Shown piece by piece: positions 26,369 through 35,264 of a stretch of DNA of 64,000 nucleotides. A model generated the notes under the pieces. That model saw only the letters and a program-made list of their open reading frames with translations. It ran no database searches and was not told the origin of the DNA. Each line of letters starts with the position of its first letter. Within the stretch, counting starts at the first letter, position 1. The translations under genes and the position numbers were made by a program. This stretch comes from Variovorax paradoxus (GTDB lineage: Bacteria; Pseudomonadota; Gammaproteobacteria; Burkholderiales; Burkholderiaceae_C), in the NCBI RefSeq assembly GCF_018614955.1, contig NZ_JAGGNV010000020.1, positions 62,001 through 126,000 on the forward strand, read 5' to 3'.

Positions 26369-27046
26369 TCAGCGCAGCAGGAGCGGCGGCACTTCGCGGC
26401 TCTTCCGGGCCGCGGGCTTCTTGGCAGGCGCGGTGGTGACAACCGGCGTCGCATCCGCCCCATTCGCCTCGACCACCGCGCCGGCACAGCGCGCGCCGTT
26501 CTTGTCCATGATCGACAACGCGACCTGCTTGATGCCCATCCCCAGCATGCCGATCGCCTCGGCCGCTGCACGGCTCAAGTCGATGATGCGGCCCGACGCA
26601 TAAGGCCCGCGGTCGTTGATGCGGACCAGCACCTCGCGCCCGTTCACCAGGCTGCGCACGCAGATGCGGGTGTTGAAGGGCAGCGTCTTGTGCGCGGCCG
26701 TCATGGCGGTCATGTCGAAGCGCTCGCCGTTCGCGGTCTTGCGCTGGTGGAACTGGATGCCGTACCAGGAGGCGCCGCCGCGTTCATAGATTTCTCGCAG
26801 ACCGTCGTCGCCCGGCGCGCCATCGTCCGGCAATTCGTCGGCACCCGGCCCCGCGAGGTCATAGCGCACCGACGGCACCTGCGAACGCGGCGGCGCGCCG
26901 GGCGGCAGTGCGGGCTGCCGCGCCAGAGGCCGCAATCCCTGCGCGCCTTCGCTCGGCGAGGACGAGGGGGGCTGCGTGGTGCAACCCGCCAGCCAGACCG
27001 CCGCGACGACGAGCGCCAGCCGGCCGCCGAGGCGGCGCGACCTCAT
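26369..27046 (-). CDS. rlpA: RlpA-family lytic transglycosylase (lipoprotein)
   Basis: This 225-residue outer-membrane lipoprotein has its lipobox LAGC at Cys22. A Pro-rich spacer (about 23-85) precedes the double-psi beta-barrel domain (about 88-185): GGASWYGIQFHQRKTANGERFD, AHKTLPFNTRI and INDRGPYASGRIIDLS. The Asp of INDRGPY is the likely catalytic residue for cutting denuded glycan strands. The C-terminal SPOR domain of many RlpA proteins is missing, so septal targeting must differ. It overlaps the metF stop by 4 bp (ATGA). Confidence 0.88.
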   Translation of the reverse strand: MRSRRLGGRLALVVAAVWLAGCTTQPPSSSPSEGAQGLRPLARQPALPPGAPPRSQVPSVRYDLAGPGADELPDDGAPGDDGLREIYERGGASWYGIQFHQRKTANGERFDMTAMTAAHKTLPFNTRICVRSLVNGREVLVRINDRGPYASGRIIDLSRAAAEAIGMLGMGIKQVALSIMDKNGARCAGAVVEANGADATPVVTTAPAKKPAARKSREVPPLLLR

Positions 27047-27876
27047 TCGTCCCAGCCCAGCCGCTCCAGCAACGCGAGCGTCGCCACCGACTGGTTCATT
27101 GTGTAGAAGTGGATCGCCGGCGCGCCGCCGCCGGCCAGGCGCGCGCAGAGCTCGGTCACCACGTCGAGGCCGAAGGCCTTGATCGAGGCCGTGTCATCGC
27201 CGAAGCCCTGCAGCCGCAGCCGGATCCAGCGCGGGATCTCGGCGCCACAGGCATCGGAAAAACGCATCAGCTGGGTCGAGCTCGTGATCGGCATCACGCC
27301 CGGCACGATCGGCGTCGCGAGCCCCAGCTTGCGTGCCTCATCGACGAAGCGGAAGTAGGCCTCGGGGCTGAAGAAGTACTGCGTGATCGCCGAGTCGGCG
27401 CCCGCATGCACCTTGCCCGCGAAGGCCTGCAGGTCCGCTTCGGGCGAGCGCGCCTGCGGATGCACTTCGGGATAGCAGGCAACCTCGATGTGGAAATCGC
27501 GGCCGGTCTGTTCGCGGATGAAGGCGACGAGATCGCTCGCATAGTGGAATTCACCGCCCATGCCGTAGCCGCTCGGCAGGTCGCCGCGCAGCGCGACCAG
27601 GCGCTTGACGCCCATGGCCTTGAGCTCCGCCAGTTGCTCGCGCACCGTGCTGCGCGTGGCACCGATGCAGGAGAAATGGCAGGCCGCATCGACGCCTTCG
27701 CCGAGGATCTCGCGCACCGTGCCGAAGGTGCCTTCGTGCGTGGAACCGCCGGCACCATAGGTCACAGAGCAGAACTCGGGCTGCCGCACGTAGAGCTGTT
27801 GGCGCACGGTGCGCAGCTTGGCCGCGCCTTCGGGCGTCTTCGGTGGAAAGAATTCAAAGCTCAACGGAAGGCGCAC
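27043..27876 (-). CDS. metF: Methylenetetrahydrofolate reductase
   Basis: This FAD enzyme reduces 5,10-methylene-THF to 5-methyl-THF for methionine synthesis. The N-terminal SFEFFPPKTPEG carries the catalytic Glu and is followed by SVTYGAGGSTHEGT, LVALRGDLP and ITQYFFSP. I favour the GTG at 27876 (277 residues), because AGGAG lies 6 nt upstream and it matches the family start. The ATG at 27912 has no ribosome-binding site and would lengthen the overlap with tlyA from 23 to 59 bp. It is the third gene of the ahcY-tlyA-metF operon. Confidence 0.93.
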   Translation of the reverse strand: MRLPLSFEFFPPKTPEGAAKLRTVRQQLYVRQPEFCSVTYGAGGSTHEGTFGTVREILGEGVDAACHFSCIGATRSTVREQLAELKAMGVKRLVALRGDLPSGYGMGGEFHYASDLVAFIREQTGRDFHIEVACYPEVHPQARSPEADLQAFAGKVHAGADSAITQYFFSPEAYFRFVDEARKLGLATPIVPGVMPITSSTQLMRFSDACGAEIPRWIRLRLQGFGDDTASIKAFGLDVVTELCARLAGGGAPAIHFYTMNQSVATLALLERLGWDE

Positions 27877-28651
27877 GGCCGGCTCCTGGTTGGCCGTTCG
27901 CACGAACGGCATGGATGAAGAATTCGCGGTTGCCGTCGCCGCCCGTGATCGGACTGTCGAACCACGCTGCAACGCGCAGGCCGAGCTCCGCGCACGCTGC
28001 GCGCAGGCGCTGTTCGACCACCGCAAAAAGCGCCGCATCGCGCACGATGCCGCCCTTGCCGACCTGTCCAGGCTGCAGTTCGAATTGAGGCTTGACCAGC
28101 ATCAGAAGTTCAGCGGCCGGTGTCAGCAACGGTATCAGCGCGGGCAGCACCAGCGTCAGCGAGATGAACGAGAGATCGCCGACGATCAGATCGAAATGCG
28201 TGCAGCCGGGCGAGGCATCGGCCCAGGCCGACGCGTCGAGCGTGCGCGCATTGACGCCTTCGACCGCGGTCACGCGCGCATCATCGCGTATCCGTGCATG
28301 CAGCTGGCCATGGCCCACGTCCACGCCCACCACATGCTCGGCACCGCGCTGCAGCAGGCAGTCGGTGAAGCCGCCGGTCGACTGGCCGACATCGAGGCAG
28401 CGCTTGCCGTGCACATCGATGCCGGTCGCGGCGAGCGCGCCTTCGAGCTTGAGCCCGCCGCGCGAGACGTAGCGGGCCTCGGCGGCATCGACGAGCTCGA
28501 GTTCGGCCGTCTCCGGCACCTCGTCGCGGTTCTTGCCGACCACGCGCCAGGTCGTGCCGTCGCGCCAGCGCAGGCCGCCCGCGATCAGCCGCACGGCCTG
28601 CGAGCGCGAGGCGGCGAGGCCGCGTTCGACGAGCAACTGATCGGCGCGCAC
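27854..28651 (-). CDS. tlyA: TlyA-family rRNA methyltransferase
   Basis: This 265-residue protein has an N-terminal S4 RNA-binding domain (MRADQLLVERGLAASRSQA..., residues 1-60) and an FtsJ/RrmJ-like methyltransferase domain with motif I DVGQSTGGFTDCLL near residue 93. Family members 2'-O-methylate 16S/23S rRNA; the 'haemolysin A' name in databases is historical. It lies 9 bp after ahcY, which fits an operon that makes and clears S-adenosylhomocysteine. Its 3' end overlaps the metF start. Confidence 0.92.
   Translation of the reverse strand: MRADQLLVERGLAASRSQAVRLIAGGLRWRDGTTWRVVGKNRDEVPETAELELVDAAEARYVSRGGLKLEGALAATGIDVHGKRCLDVGQSTGGFTDCLLQRGAEHVVGVDVGHGQLHARIRDDARVTAVEGVNARTLDASAWADASPGCTHFDLIVGDLSFISLTLVLPALIPLLTPAAELLMLVKPQFELQPGQVGKGGIVRDAALFAVVEQRLRAACAELGLRVAAWFDSPITGGDGNREFFIHAVRANGQPGAGRAPSVEL
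27883..27887 (-). promoter_or_regulatory. Ribosome-binding site that decides the metF start
   Basis: AGGAG on the minus strand lies 6 nt before GTG 27876, inside the 3' end of tlyA. No comparable sequence precedes the upstream ATG at 27912. Confidence 0.7.
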
Positions 28652-28660
28652 GCGCTCAGC

Positions 28661-30088
28661 TCAATAGCGGTAGGTGTCCGGCTTGTAGGGGCCGTTCTTG
28701 TTCACGCCGATGTAGGCGGCCTGCTCGTCGGTCAGCTCGGTCAGCATCGCGCCGACCTTCTTCAGGTGCAGGCGCGCGACCTTCTCGTCGAGATGCTTGG
28801 GCAGCACGTAGACCTTGCCGGCCTGGTAGGCGTCGGGCTTGGTGAAGAGCTCGATCTGGGCGATGGTCTGGTTGGCGAAGGAGGAGGACATCACGAAGCT
28901 CGGGTGGCCCGTGCCGCAGCCCAGGTTCACCAGGCGGCCCTTGGCCAGCAGGATGATCTTTTTGCCGTCGGGGAAGGTGATGTGATCGACCTGCGGCTTG
29001 ATCTCTTCCCACTCGTACTTCTCGAGCGAGGCGACGGCGATCTCGTTGTCGAAATGGCCGATGTTGCAGACGATCGCCTGGTCCTTCATCGCGGCCATGT
29101 GCTCGTGGCGGATCACGTCGCGGTTGCCGGTGGTGGTCACGAAGATGTCGGCCTTGTCGGCAGCGTACTCCATGGTGACGACCTTGTAGCCTTCCATCGC
29201 GGCCTGCAGCGCGTTGATGGGGTCGATCTCGGTCACCCACACCTGGGCACTCAGCGCGCGCAGGGCCTGGGCCGAGCCCTTGCCCACGTCGCCGTAGCCG
29301 GCCACGCAGGCCACCTTGCCGGCGATCATCACGTCGGTGGCGCGCTTGATGCCGTCCACCAGCGACTCGCGGCAGCCGTAGAGGTTGTCGAACTTGCTCT
29401 TGGTCACCGAGTCGTTGACGTTGATGGCGCGGAACAGCAAGGTCCCCTTGGCGCTCATCTCGTTCAGGCGGTGCACGCCGGTGGTGGTTTCTTCGGTCAC
29501 GCCGATGATCTCGGCCGACTTGCGCGTGTACCAGGTCGCATCGACGGCCAGCTTGGCCTTGATCGCTGTGTAGAGGATGCGCTCTTCGTCGCTGGTCGGG
29601 TTGGCCAGCACGCTCTGGTCCTTCTCGGCACGCTGGCCCAGATGCATCAGCAGGGTGGCGTCGCCGCCGTCGTCCAGGATCATGTTCGGGCCTTCGCCGG
29701 CCGAGCCCTTGGGACCGAAGTCGAAGATGCGGTGCGTGTAGTCCCAGTAGTCTTCCAGCGACTCGCCCTTGATCGCGAACACCGGCGTGTTGGTGGCTGC
29801 GATGGCGGCAGCCGCGTGGTCCTGGGTCGAAAAGATGTTGCACGAGGCCCAGCGCACGGTGGCGCCCAGCGCCTGCAGGGTTTCGATCAGCACCGCGGTC
29901 TGGATCGTCATGTGCAGCGAGCCGGTGATGCGTGCGCCCTTCAGGGGTTGGCTCTTGGCGAACTCTTCGCGAATGGCCATCAGGCCGGGCATTTCGGTTT
30001 CCGCGATGCGGATTTCCTTGCGGCCCCAGGCGGCAAGGGAGAGATCGGCGATGGCCTGGTCGGCGGTGGGCTTGAGAACGGCGCTCAT
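28661..30088 (-). CDS. ahcY: S-adenosylhomocysteine hydrolase
   Basis: This 475-residue NAD-dependent enzyme splits SAH into adenosine and homocysteine. NAD binding is by [14 protein letters not shown] near residue 242. The catalytic blocks include [20 protein letters not shown] and GHFDNEI, and the C-terminus is the conserved KPDTYRY that completes the neighbouring subunit's cofactor site. GGAG precedes the ATG by 5 nt. Expression is probably controlled by the SAH riboswitch upstream, and tlyA and metF follow. Confidence 0.97.
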   Translation of the reverse strand: MSAVLKPTADQAIADLSLAAWGRKEIRIAETEMPGLMAIREEFAKSQPLKGARITGSLHMTIQTAVLIETLQALGATVRWASCNIFSTQDHAAAAIAATNTPVFAIKGESLEDYWDYTHRIFDFGPKGSAGEGPNMILDDGGDATLLMHLGQRAEKDQSVLANPTSDEERILYTAIKAKLAVDATWYTRKSAEIIGVTEETTTGVHRLNEMSAKGTLLFRAINVNDSVTKSKFDNLYGCRESLVDGIKRATDVMIAGKVACVAGYGDVGKGSAQALRALSAQVWVTEIDPINALQAAMEGYKVVTMEYAADKADIFVTTTGNRDVIRHEHMAAMKDQAIVCNIGHFDNEIAVASLEKYEWEEIKPQVDHITFPDGKKIILLAKGRLVNLGCGTGHPSFVMSSSFANQTIAQIELFTKPDAYQAGKVYVLPKHLDEKVARLHLKKVGAMLTELTDEQAAYIGVNKNGPYKPDTYRY

Positions 30089-30154
30089 GTGGACTCCAAA
30101 ACAAGTTTGAATGATGCCGCTGCCTTCGGGGGATGAGACTCACCGCGAGAACAG

Positions 30155-30219
30155 CGGGTGAGCGTGGTTGCGATGGGGTCCGAGCCTCACGCCTGGCGGC
30201 GCTGCAACGCTCCTCGGTG
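30155..30219 (-). promoter_or_regulatory. SAH riboswitch upstream of ahcY
   Basis: The minus-strand leader has the SAH-riboswitch core. CCGAG (30217-30213) pairs with CTCGG (30184-30180) as P1, and the sequence CCGAGGAGCGTTGC is the conserved 5' block. A pseudoknot forms between GAGCGTTGC (from 30212) and GCAAC/ACGCTC (30171-30160). Downstream, CTCACCCGC and GCGGTGAG form a second hairpin without a T run. This class switches ahcY expression on when SAH accumulates. The leader continues about 70 nt to the ahcY start; translation control is likelier than termination. Confidence 0.88.
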
Positions 30220-30224
30220 GATAG

Positions 30225-30230
30225 ATTCTA
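30225..30230 (-). promoter_or_regulatory. Likely -10 box of the ahcY operon
   Basis: TAGAAT on the minus strand would place the transcription start near 30218, exactly at the 5' edge of the SAH riboswitch. No convincing -35 hexamer is visible. Confidence 0.5.
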
Positions 30231-30446
30231 CGCAACCCTGCTCAAGTCAGCGCGCGCCCCAGCCAACACCTTTGAATCCAGGACGCGTCGGGCGGCTTTC
30301 GGGTTTCTCCCCAAATGGAGGGAGCAGATCGGCCACGCACACGACCTCCGTTTATGTTACGTTTCCGTTCGTTACGCATCTGTTGTGACGTAACGACAAC
30401 TAAGGGGCGTGCCGTGGGCGCGCCTTTCTAACATTGAGGAACTGAG
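30231..30446. other. Intergenic region between the ahcY leader and the broken lipoprotein gene
   Basis: The whole gap between ahcY and the lipoprotein gene is 358 bp (30089-30446). Apart from the riboswitch and -10 box it holds an upstream segment and, near 30350-30400, a more AT-rich patch (TTATGTTACG, TGTTGTGACG) that probably contains the lipoprotein promoter. GAGGAACTGAG precedes the start codon at 30447. No gene is supported here. Confidence 0.5.
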
Positions 30447-31829
30447 ATGAAGGTCTTGCGTCTGATAGCGACCGCAGCGGCGGTCGCGGTGGTTCTCGCG
30501 GCGAGTGGCTGCGGCGGTGGTGGCGGCGGGGGTGGGGGTGGGGGTGGGGGTGGGGGAGGCAGCATTGCCGCTGCCGCGGAGCAAGTAAAGCCGCTCGTCT
30601 TGACGGTCCGCATCAACGGCGTTTCACCGTCAGGCACGGACAGCTATGCCATACAGGCGGGCGATGTCGTGGAAGTCGCAGCAAGCGCAGCCACCACTTG
30701 GACCAGCAGCGGCGACAACGTGCAACTTCGCGGCGCCAGCAGTTCCACCACGCAGTGGCGTGCCGGGCTGGTCAAATCCGCCGCCGCTGCCACCACGCTG
30801 ACCTTGAAGGCATCTGCCGGTGCCGATGCCGTGCTCAACAAGACGCTGACCTTCACCCTGCCCGCCGGTGATCCGCGCAACGGCAGCTACTAGGTCTATG
30901 CGACCAACGGCTCGCGCGCGAAGCTCAGCCTGGATTTCGACTCGAGCACCTACACGCTCAGCAACAGCACCTCGGGCGACTCCGACGCCTCCGGCAGTTT
31001 CAGTCCAGACGTGACTGAAGCGGGGACCTACGTCTTTGCCAACACGCGCACAGCCGCGGTGACAAATACAGCGCGCTTCCGCGTCACCACCGATGGCGTG
31101 GTGGGCACCTTCCCACTGACCCCGCCGCCGTTTGGCGGCTCGACCGCCTACACCGTGCAGAGCTTTGTGGCCGCGCGGGCGTTCGTCCTGGACCAGGCGC
31201 AGCTCGATGGGAACTTCAACCGGCTTGGAATCGATTTCGTGCAGGGTGTCGGTCAATCCGACATTGGGGCGATGCAGATCGCCAGCACCGGAACCAAGAT
31301 CAAGCGGTGCGCGGACTTCACGTTCTACACGATCGCCAACTGCCCGGCTGCTTCGCTTCGCGCCTACACCATTTCGGCAGACTCGAACGAGCCTGGCCGA
31401 TGGACCTTCGTGGACGACGCGAACGCCGCCAATACCGGGGCTTTCGTGCTGGCCCAGATCGGGGGCACCAGCGTCTACCTGGCGGCCGGTCTTGCCGGCG
31501 ACTCCAGCAGGCCATCCCAGTTCCGCATCGGCCTGCCCAGTGCTGCTCTCCCGGCTGTATTCACCGCACGTGGCGGCAGCAATACCGGGCAGTGGGGCAT
31601 CGTTGACCTCGTCAACGGCAATGACTACACGCATACGGAGTCGACGCCGGACGGATTGACGCTGGTCCACACGAGCACCTTGGCCCCCTCGCCCGTCCTG
31701 ACCGGGCTCTACGGCATGACGTATGGAGGAAGCAACTATTTCGCCATCGGGAGCGGCAGGATCTTCGCGGTGGTCGGCGCTCGCGACAACCTGAGCAAGG
31801 GTCAGATTCACATCGACCTGGTCGACTGA
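30447..31829 (+). pseudogene. Lipoprotein gene interrupted by an in-frame amber codon
   Basis: One reading frame runs from ATG 30447 to TGA 31829 (461 codons) except for a TAG at 30891-30893. Sequence on both sides is coding-like and in the same frame: ...DPRNGSY, stop, VYATNGSRAKLSLDF.... The N-terminus is a lipoprotein signal with lipobox ASGC (Cys22), followed by 16 glycines. The rest is a beta-rich secreted protein with no recognised domain. The short product would end after 148 residues. The stop could be a true nonsense mutation (CAG or AAG to TAG is one change), a sequencing error, or a readthrough site. No start codon with a ribosome-binding site supports the distal part as its own gene. 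Confidence 0.75.
30528..30557 (+). repeat. GGGGGT hexamer microsatellite (G-quadruplex motif)
   Basis: Four tandem GGGGGT units are followed by GGGGGA, giving five runs of five G separated by single T. Each hexamer encodes Gly-Gly, so copy-number change alters the glycine count without shifting the frame. The tract lies directly after the lipidated cysteine codon of the broken lipoprotein gene. Confidence 0.9.
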
Positions 31830-31847
31830 GTCCGAGCCGTCCTCCAG

Positions 31848-31880
31848 GGCCGCCGCGCACCATTGTGCGGCGGCCTTTTT
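31848..31880 (+). terminator. Terminator after the broken lipoprotein gene
   Basis: GGCCGCCGC (31848-31856) pairs with GCGGCGGCC (31867-31875), followed by T5. It lies 18 bp after the TGA at 31829, which supports that stop as the original gene end. Confidence 0.9.
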
Positions 31881-31967
31881 GCTGGCGGGCGCAAAGCGGT
31901 GTGCCGAGTAAAATCGCGCCCTTTGCCCTGCCGCCCGCGCCCGTGAGCGCGCCCCGCGTTCACCCCC

Positions 31968-33596
31968 ATGTCCTTCGCCTCCGAAACCCGCCGCCGTCGC
32001 ACCTTCGCGATCATTTCCCACCCCGACGCCGGCAAGACCACGCTGACCGAGAAGCTGCTCCTGTTCTCCGGTGCGATCCAGATCGCCGGCTCGGTGAAGG
32101 CGCGCAAGGCGACGCGCCACGCCACCTCCGACTGGATGGAGATCGAGAAGCAGCGCGGCATCTCGGTGGCCAGCTCGGTGATGCAGATGGTCTACCGCGA
32201 GCACGTGATCAATCTGCTCGACACGCCCGGCCACAAGGACTTCTCCGAAGACACCTACCGCGTGCTGACCGCGGTCGATTCCGCCCTGATGGTGATCGAC
32301 GCAGCCAACGGCGTCGAGGCGCAGACGCGCCGGCTGATCGAGGTCTGCCGCCAGCGCGACACGCCCATCATCACCTTCGTCAACAAGATGGACCGCGAGG
32401 TGCGCGAGCCGCTGGAGCTGCTCGACGAGATCGAGCGCGAGCTCGGCATGCCCTGCGTGCCGATGACCTGGCCGGTGGGTCAGGGCAAGAGCTTCGGCGG
32501 CATCGTGAACCTGCGCACGCAGGCGATGACGGTGTTCGAATCGGGCAGCGAGCGGCTGCCGCAGGATTTCGAAGCCATGCCGCTGGCCGAGCGCGAAGCG
32601 CTGCAGAAGCGCTTCGGTCACGAGTTCGACACCGCCATGGAGAGCATGGAGCTCGCCACCGGCGCCTCGCCCACCTGGGACCGCGAGGCCTTCCTTGCCG
32701 GCAGGCTGACGCCGGTGTTCTTCGGCTCCGGCGTCAACAACTTCGGCGTGATGGAAGTGCTCGATGCGCTGGTCGACCTCGCGCCGCCGCCGCAGCCGCG
32801 CACCAGCACCACGCTGGTCAACCGGCAGCCGGTGGTGCGCGAGATCCAGCCCGAGGACAAGGACTTCGCCGGCGTGGTGTTCAAGGTGCAGGCCAACATG
32901 GACGCCAACCACCGCGACCGCATCGCCTTCGTGCGCATGGCCTCGGGCAAGTACACGCCGGGCATGAAGCTCAAGGTGCAGCGCACCGCGAAGGAGCTGC
33001 GCCCGACCAGCGTCGTGACCTTCATGAGCCAGCGCCGCGAGGCGGTGGAAGAGGCCTATGCGGGCGACATCGTCGGCTTCACCACCCACGGCGGCGTGCA
33101 GCTGGGCGACACCATCACCGACGGCGCCTCGCTGCAGTTCACCGGCCTGCCCTTCTTCGCGCCCGAGCTCTTCATGACCGTGATCCTCAAGAACCCGCTG
33201 CGCACCAAGCAGCTGCAGCAGGGCCTGGCCCAGCTCGGCGAGGAAGGCGCGATCCAGGTGTTCCGGCCCGAGGTCGGCGGGCCGATGCTGCTGGGCGCTG
33301 TCGGACAGCTGCAGTTCGAAGTGGTGCAGCACCGGCTGAAGACCGAGTACGACGCCGACGTGCGGCTCGAAGGCTGTCAGTACACCGGCGCCCGCTGGAT
33401 CACGGCCGACACGCCGGCCGAGCTGCGCGCCTTCACCGACGCCTATCCAGCCCGCATGGCGCGCGACGCGGCCGACACGCTGGCCTACCTGTGCACCTCG
33501 CCCTACGACGTGCGGCTGGCGCAGGAGCGCTTTCCGAAGATCCATTTCCATCCGCTGCGCGAGCATGCGGGGCTTGCACTTCAAACGGCCGGTTGA
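31968..33596 (+). CDS. prfC: Peptide chain release factor 3
   Basis: This 542-residue translational GTPase recycles RF1/RF2 from the ribosome. G1 is HPDAGKTT near residue 19, G3 is DTPGHKDF near 86 and G4 is NKMD near 140. Domain II (about 285-385) and the C-terminal domain (GAVGQLQFEVVQHRL) are intact. The length is close to the 529 residues of E. coli RF3. The ATG at 31968 follows a GC-rich leader. Its TGA overlaps the next gene's ATG (TGATG). Confidence 0.96.
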   Translation: MSFASETRRRRTFAIISHPDAGKTTLTEKLLLFSGAIQIAGSVKARKATRHATSDWMEIEKQRGISVASSVMQMVYREHVINLLDTPGHKDFSEDTYRVLTAVDSALMVIDAANGVEAQTRRLIEVCRQRDTPIITFVNKMDREVREPLELLDEIERELGMPCVPMTWPVGQGKSFGGIVNLRTQAMTVFESGSERLPQDFEAMPLAEREALQKRFGHEFDTAMESMELATGASPTWDREAFLAGRLTPVFFGSGVNNFGVMEVLDALVDLAPPPQPRTSTTLVNRQPVVREIQPEDKDFAGVVFKVQANMDANHRDRIAFVRMASGKYTPGMKLKVQRTAKELRPTSVVTFMSQRREAVEEAYAGDIVGFTTHGGVQLGDTITDGASLQFTGLPFFAPELFMTVILKNPLRTKQLQQGLAQLGEEGAIQVFRPEVGGPMLLGAVGQLQFEVVQHRLKTEYDADVRLEGCQYTGARWITADTPAELRAFTDAYPARMARDAADTLAYLCTSPYDVRLAQERFPKIHFHPLREHAGLALQTAG

Positions 33597-34393
33597 TGCT
33601 CCCACTGAGCGCATGGCCCGCTGAAGATCGCCGGCGGATCGCAGGCGTCCTTACCGACATCGACGACACCCTGACCACCGAGGGCGCCATCACGCCCGAT
33701 GCGCTGCAGGCGCTGCACGACCTGAAGGCGGCCGGCCTGCCCGTGGTCGCGATCACCGGCCGATCGGTCGGCTGGTGCGAGCCCTTCGCGCCGGTCTGGC
33801 CGGTCGATGCGATGGTGGCGGAGAACGGCGCGGTCGCGCTCGCGGCCTCGTCGTCGGGCGCGCTCGACAAGCGATATCGGCAGGATGCCGCGACGCGCGC
33901 TGCCAACTTCGCGCGCATGCAGCAGGCCCTGGCGCGCGTCGAGCGCGAAGTGCCGGGCGCCAGGCGCGCCACCGACTCTCCAGGCCGCGAGACCGACATC
34001 GCGATCGACCACAGCGAGTTTGCCCATCTCGACGAAGCGCAGATCGCGCAGGCGGCGCAGATCATGCGTGCCGAAGGCATGAACGCGACGGTGAGCTCGA
34101 TCCACATCAACGGCTGGTTCGGCGACCACAACAAGTGGGTCGGCGCCTGCTGGATCGTGCGCGAGCTCTTCGGCTGCGACCTGAGGGCCGAGCTCGATCG
34201 CTGGGCCTACGTGGGCGACTCGACCAACGACGTGCTGATGTTCGAGCGCTTCCCGCACAGCGTGGGCGTGGCCAACATCCGCCGCTTCGAGCCGCAGCTG
34301 TCGGCCCTGCCGCGCTACATCAGCACTGGCGAGCGCGGCGCGGGCTTCGCGGAAGTGGCGGCCGCCGTGCTCGAAAGCCGGGCAAGCCGGTAG
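33596..34393 (+). CDS. HAD-superfamily hydrolase (Cof/SPP-like)
   Basis: This 265-residue HAD phosphatase has motif I DIDDTLTT near residue 21, motif II VAITGRS near 51 and motif IV GDSTNDVLMF near 209, with the C2-type cap between them (AENGAVAL...). The TAITGR-type motif II and C2 cap resemble sugar-phosphate or mannosyl-3-phosphoglycerate phosphatases. The substrate is not predictable. It is translationally coupled to prfC through a TGATG overlap. Confidence 0.83.
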   Translation: MLPLSAWPAEDRRRIAGVLTDIDDTLTTEGAITPDALQALHDLKAAGLPVVAITGRSVGWCEPFAPVWPVDAMVAENGAVALAASSSGALDKRYRQDAATRAANFARMQQALARVEREVPGARRATDSPGRETDIAIDHSEFAHLDEAQIAQAAQIMRAEGMNATVSSIHINGWFGDHNKWVGACWIVRELFGCDLRAELDRWAYVGDSTNDVLMFERFPHSVGVANIRRFEPQLSALPRYISTGERGAGFAEVAAAVLESRASR

Positions 34394-34397
34394 TTGC

Positions 34398-35228
34398 TCA
34401 AGGCACGCTGAACGCGACCGGCTTCTGGCGCGCCATCGGCTTTCCGTCCGCGTTGTTCAGCAGTTCGAGCCGCGCGCTGTAGCTGCCCTTGGGCGGATTC
34501 AGCCAGAGCTCGGTCTGCCCGCGGTCGAGCTCGATGACTTCGGCCTTCTGCCCCGGGCGTTCCAGCGTCAGGCGGAAGTGGCCCGTGTCCGGCAGCTTCG
34601 GCGCGGCATGCGACACGTTGTAGCCGCTCGCATGCAGCTGCACGCGCAACGGCAGCTGCACGGTGCTGCGATCGGCCGGACTGAGGATCTCGATGCGCGG
34701 CTCACCCACCACGCTGGCCGGCGCAACGCCCTTGTTCTGCTTGCTGACCGTGAGCTTCAGCGGCTTGCTGTAGACGAAGTACGGAATGTGCCCCTGGTCG
34801 GCCAGCACCAGGCGCAGCGAATACGTGCCCGGCGGCAGATCGACCACGGTCTCCATCTGGCCCTTGCCGAAATGGATGTACTGGTCGGTGAAAGGCAGCG
34901 GCTTCTTGAAGTCGAGCGGCAGCGGCTGGTTGATGAGCAGGTGGTGATGCCCGGCCTGGCCCGCGGTCTTGCCGGCCGGCACGATGCCACGCATCGAGAG
35001 GCCGAAGCGCGCGACGAAGGGCGACTCGAGCTGGGCGCCATCCCTGAGGTTGGTGAAGTAGGCCTCGGGCGACCAGTTGGGCGGCGGCATGACCCAAGGA
35101 TGGTTGGCGAGTTCGCCTTGCTCGGCGGCTTGCGGCGCCTGCGCCGCCGCGCTGCCTGCGAGCAGCGCGAGAACGGTCAAGGCCAAGTGAATCCGTATCC
35201 GGCGATTCGGACGCGCATCTTCAGGCAT
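34398..35228 (-). CDS. Periplasmic DUF4399-domain protein
   Basis: This 276-residue exported protein has a signal peptide (cleavage after SAAAQA near residue 30). The DUF4399 domain spans about 55-160: [34 protein letters not shown] and [20 protein letters not shown] second beta-sandwich-like region (about 175-276) has a similar [13 protein letters not shown] opening and may be a divergent repeat. The His cluster suggests metal binding. Function unknown. It stands alone between a convergent HAD gene and trxC. Confidence 0.75.
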   Translation of the reverse strand: MPEDARPNRRIRIHLALTVLALLAGSAAAQAPQAAEQGELANHPWVMPPPNWSPEAYFTNLRDGAQLESPFVARFGLSMRGIVPAGKTAGQAGHHHLLINQPLPLDFKKPLPFTDQYIHFGKGQMETVVDLPPGTYSLRLVLADQGHIPYFVYSKPLKLTVSKQNKGVAPASVVGEPRIEILSPADRSTVQLPLRVQLHASGYNVSHAAPKLPDTGHFRLTLERPGQKAEVIELDRGQTELWLNPPKGSYSARLELLNNADGKPMARQKPVAFSVP

Positions 35229-35264
35229 CTGGCTTCCCCTCCAAAGGAAGCCCGGATTGTTGCA

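Noticed and set aside
27809..30136. A 775-codon plus-strand open frame opposite tlyA and ahcY
   Set aside because: It crosses metF, tlyA, ahcY and their control region and has shadow composition. The three minus-strand genes are certain.
30133..30393. An 86-codon plus-strand ORF in the ahcY upstream region
   Set aside because: It lies over the SAH riboswitch and promoter and has no coding signature.
31011..31829. The distal part of the broken lipoprotein gene as an independent CDS with a GTG-type start
   Set aside because: It has no ribosome-binding site or signal peptide and continues the upstream frame exactly, so it is better read as the far half of one interrupted gene.
30630..33614. 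A 994-codon minus-strand open frame across the broken lipoprotein gene and prfC
   Set aside because: Antisense shadow; prfC on the plus strand has all GTPase motifs, and the antisense product resembles nothing.
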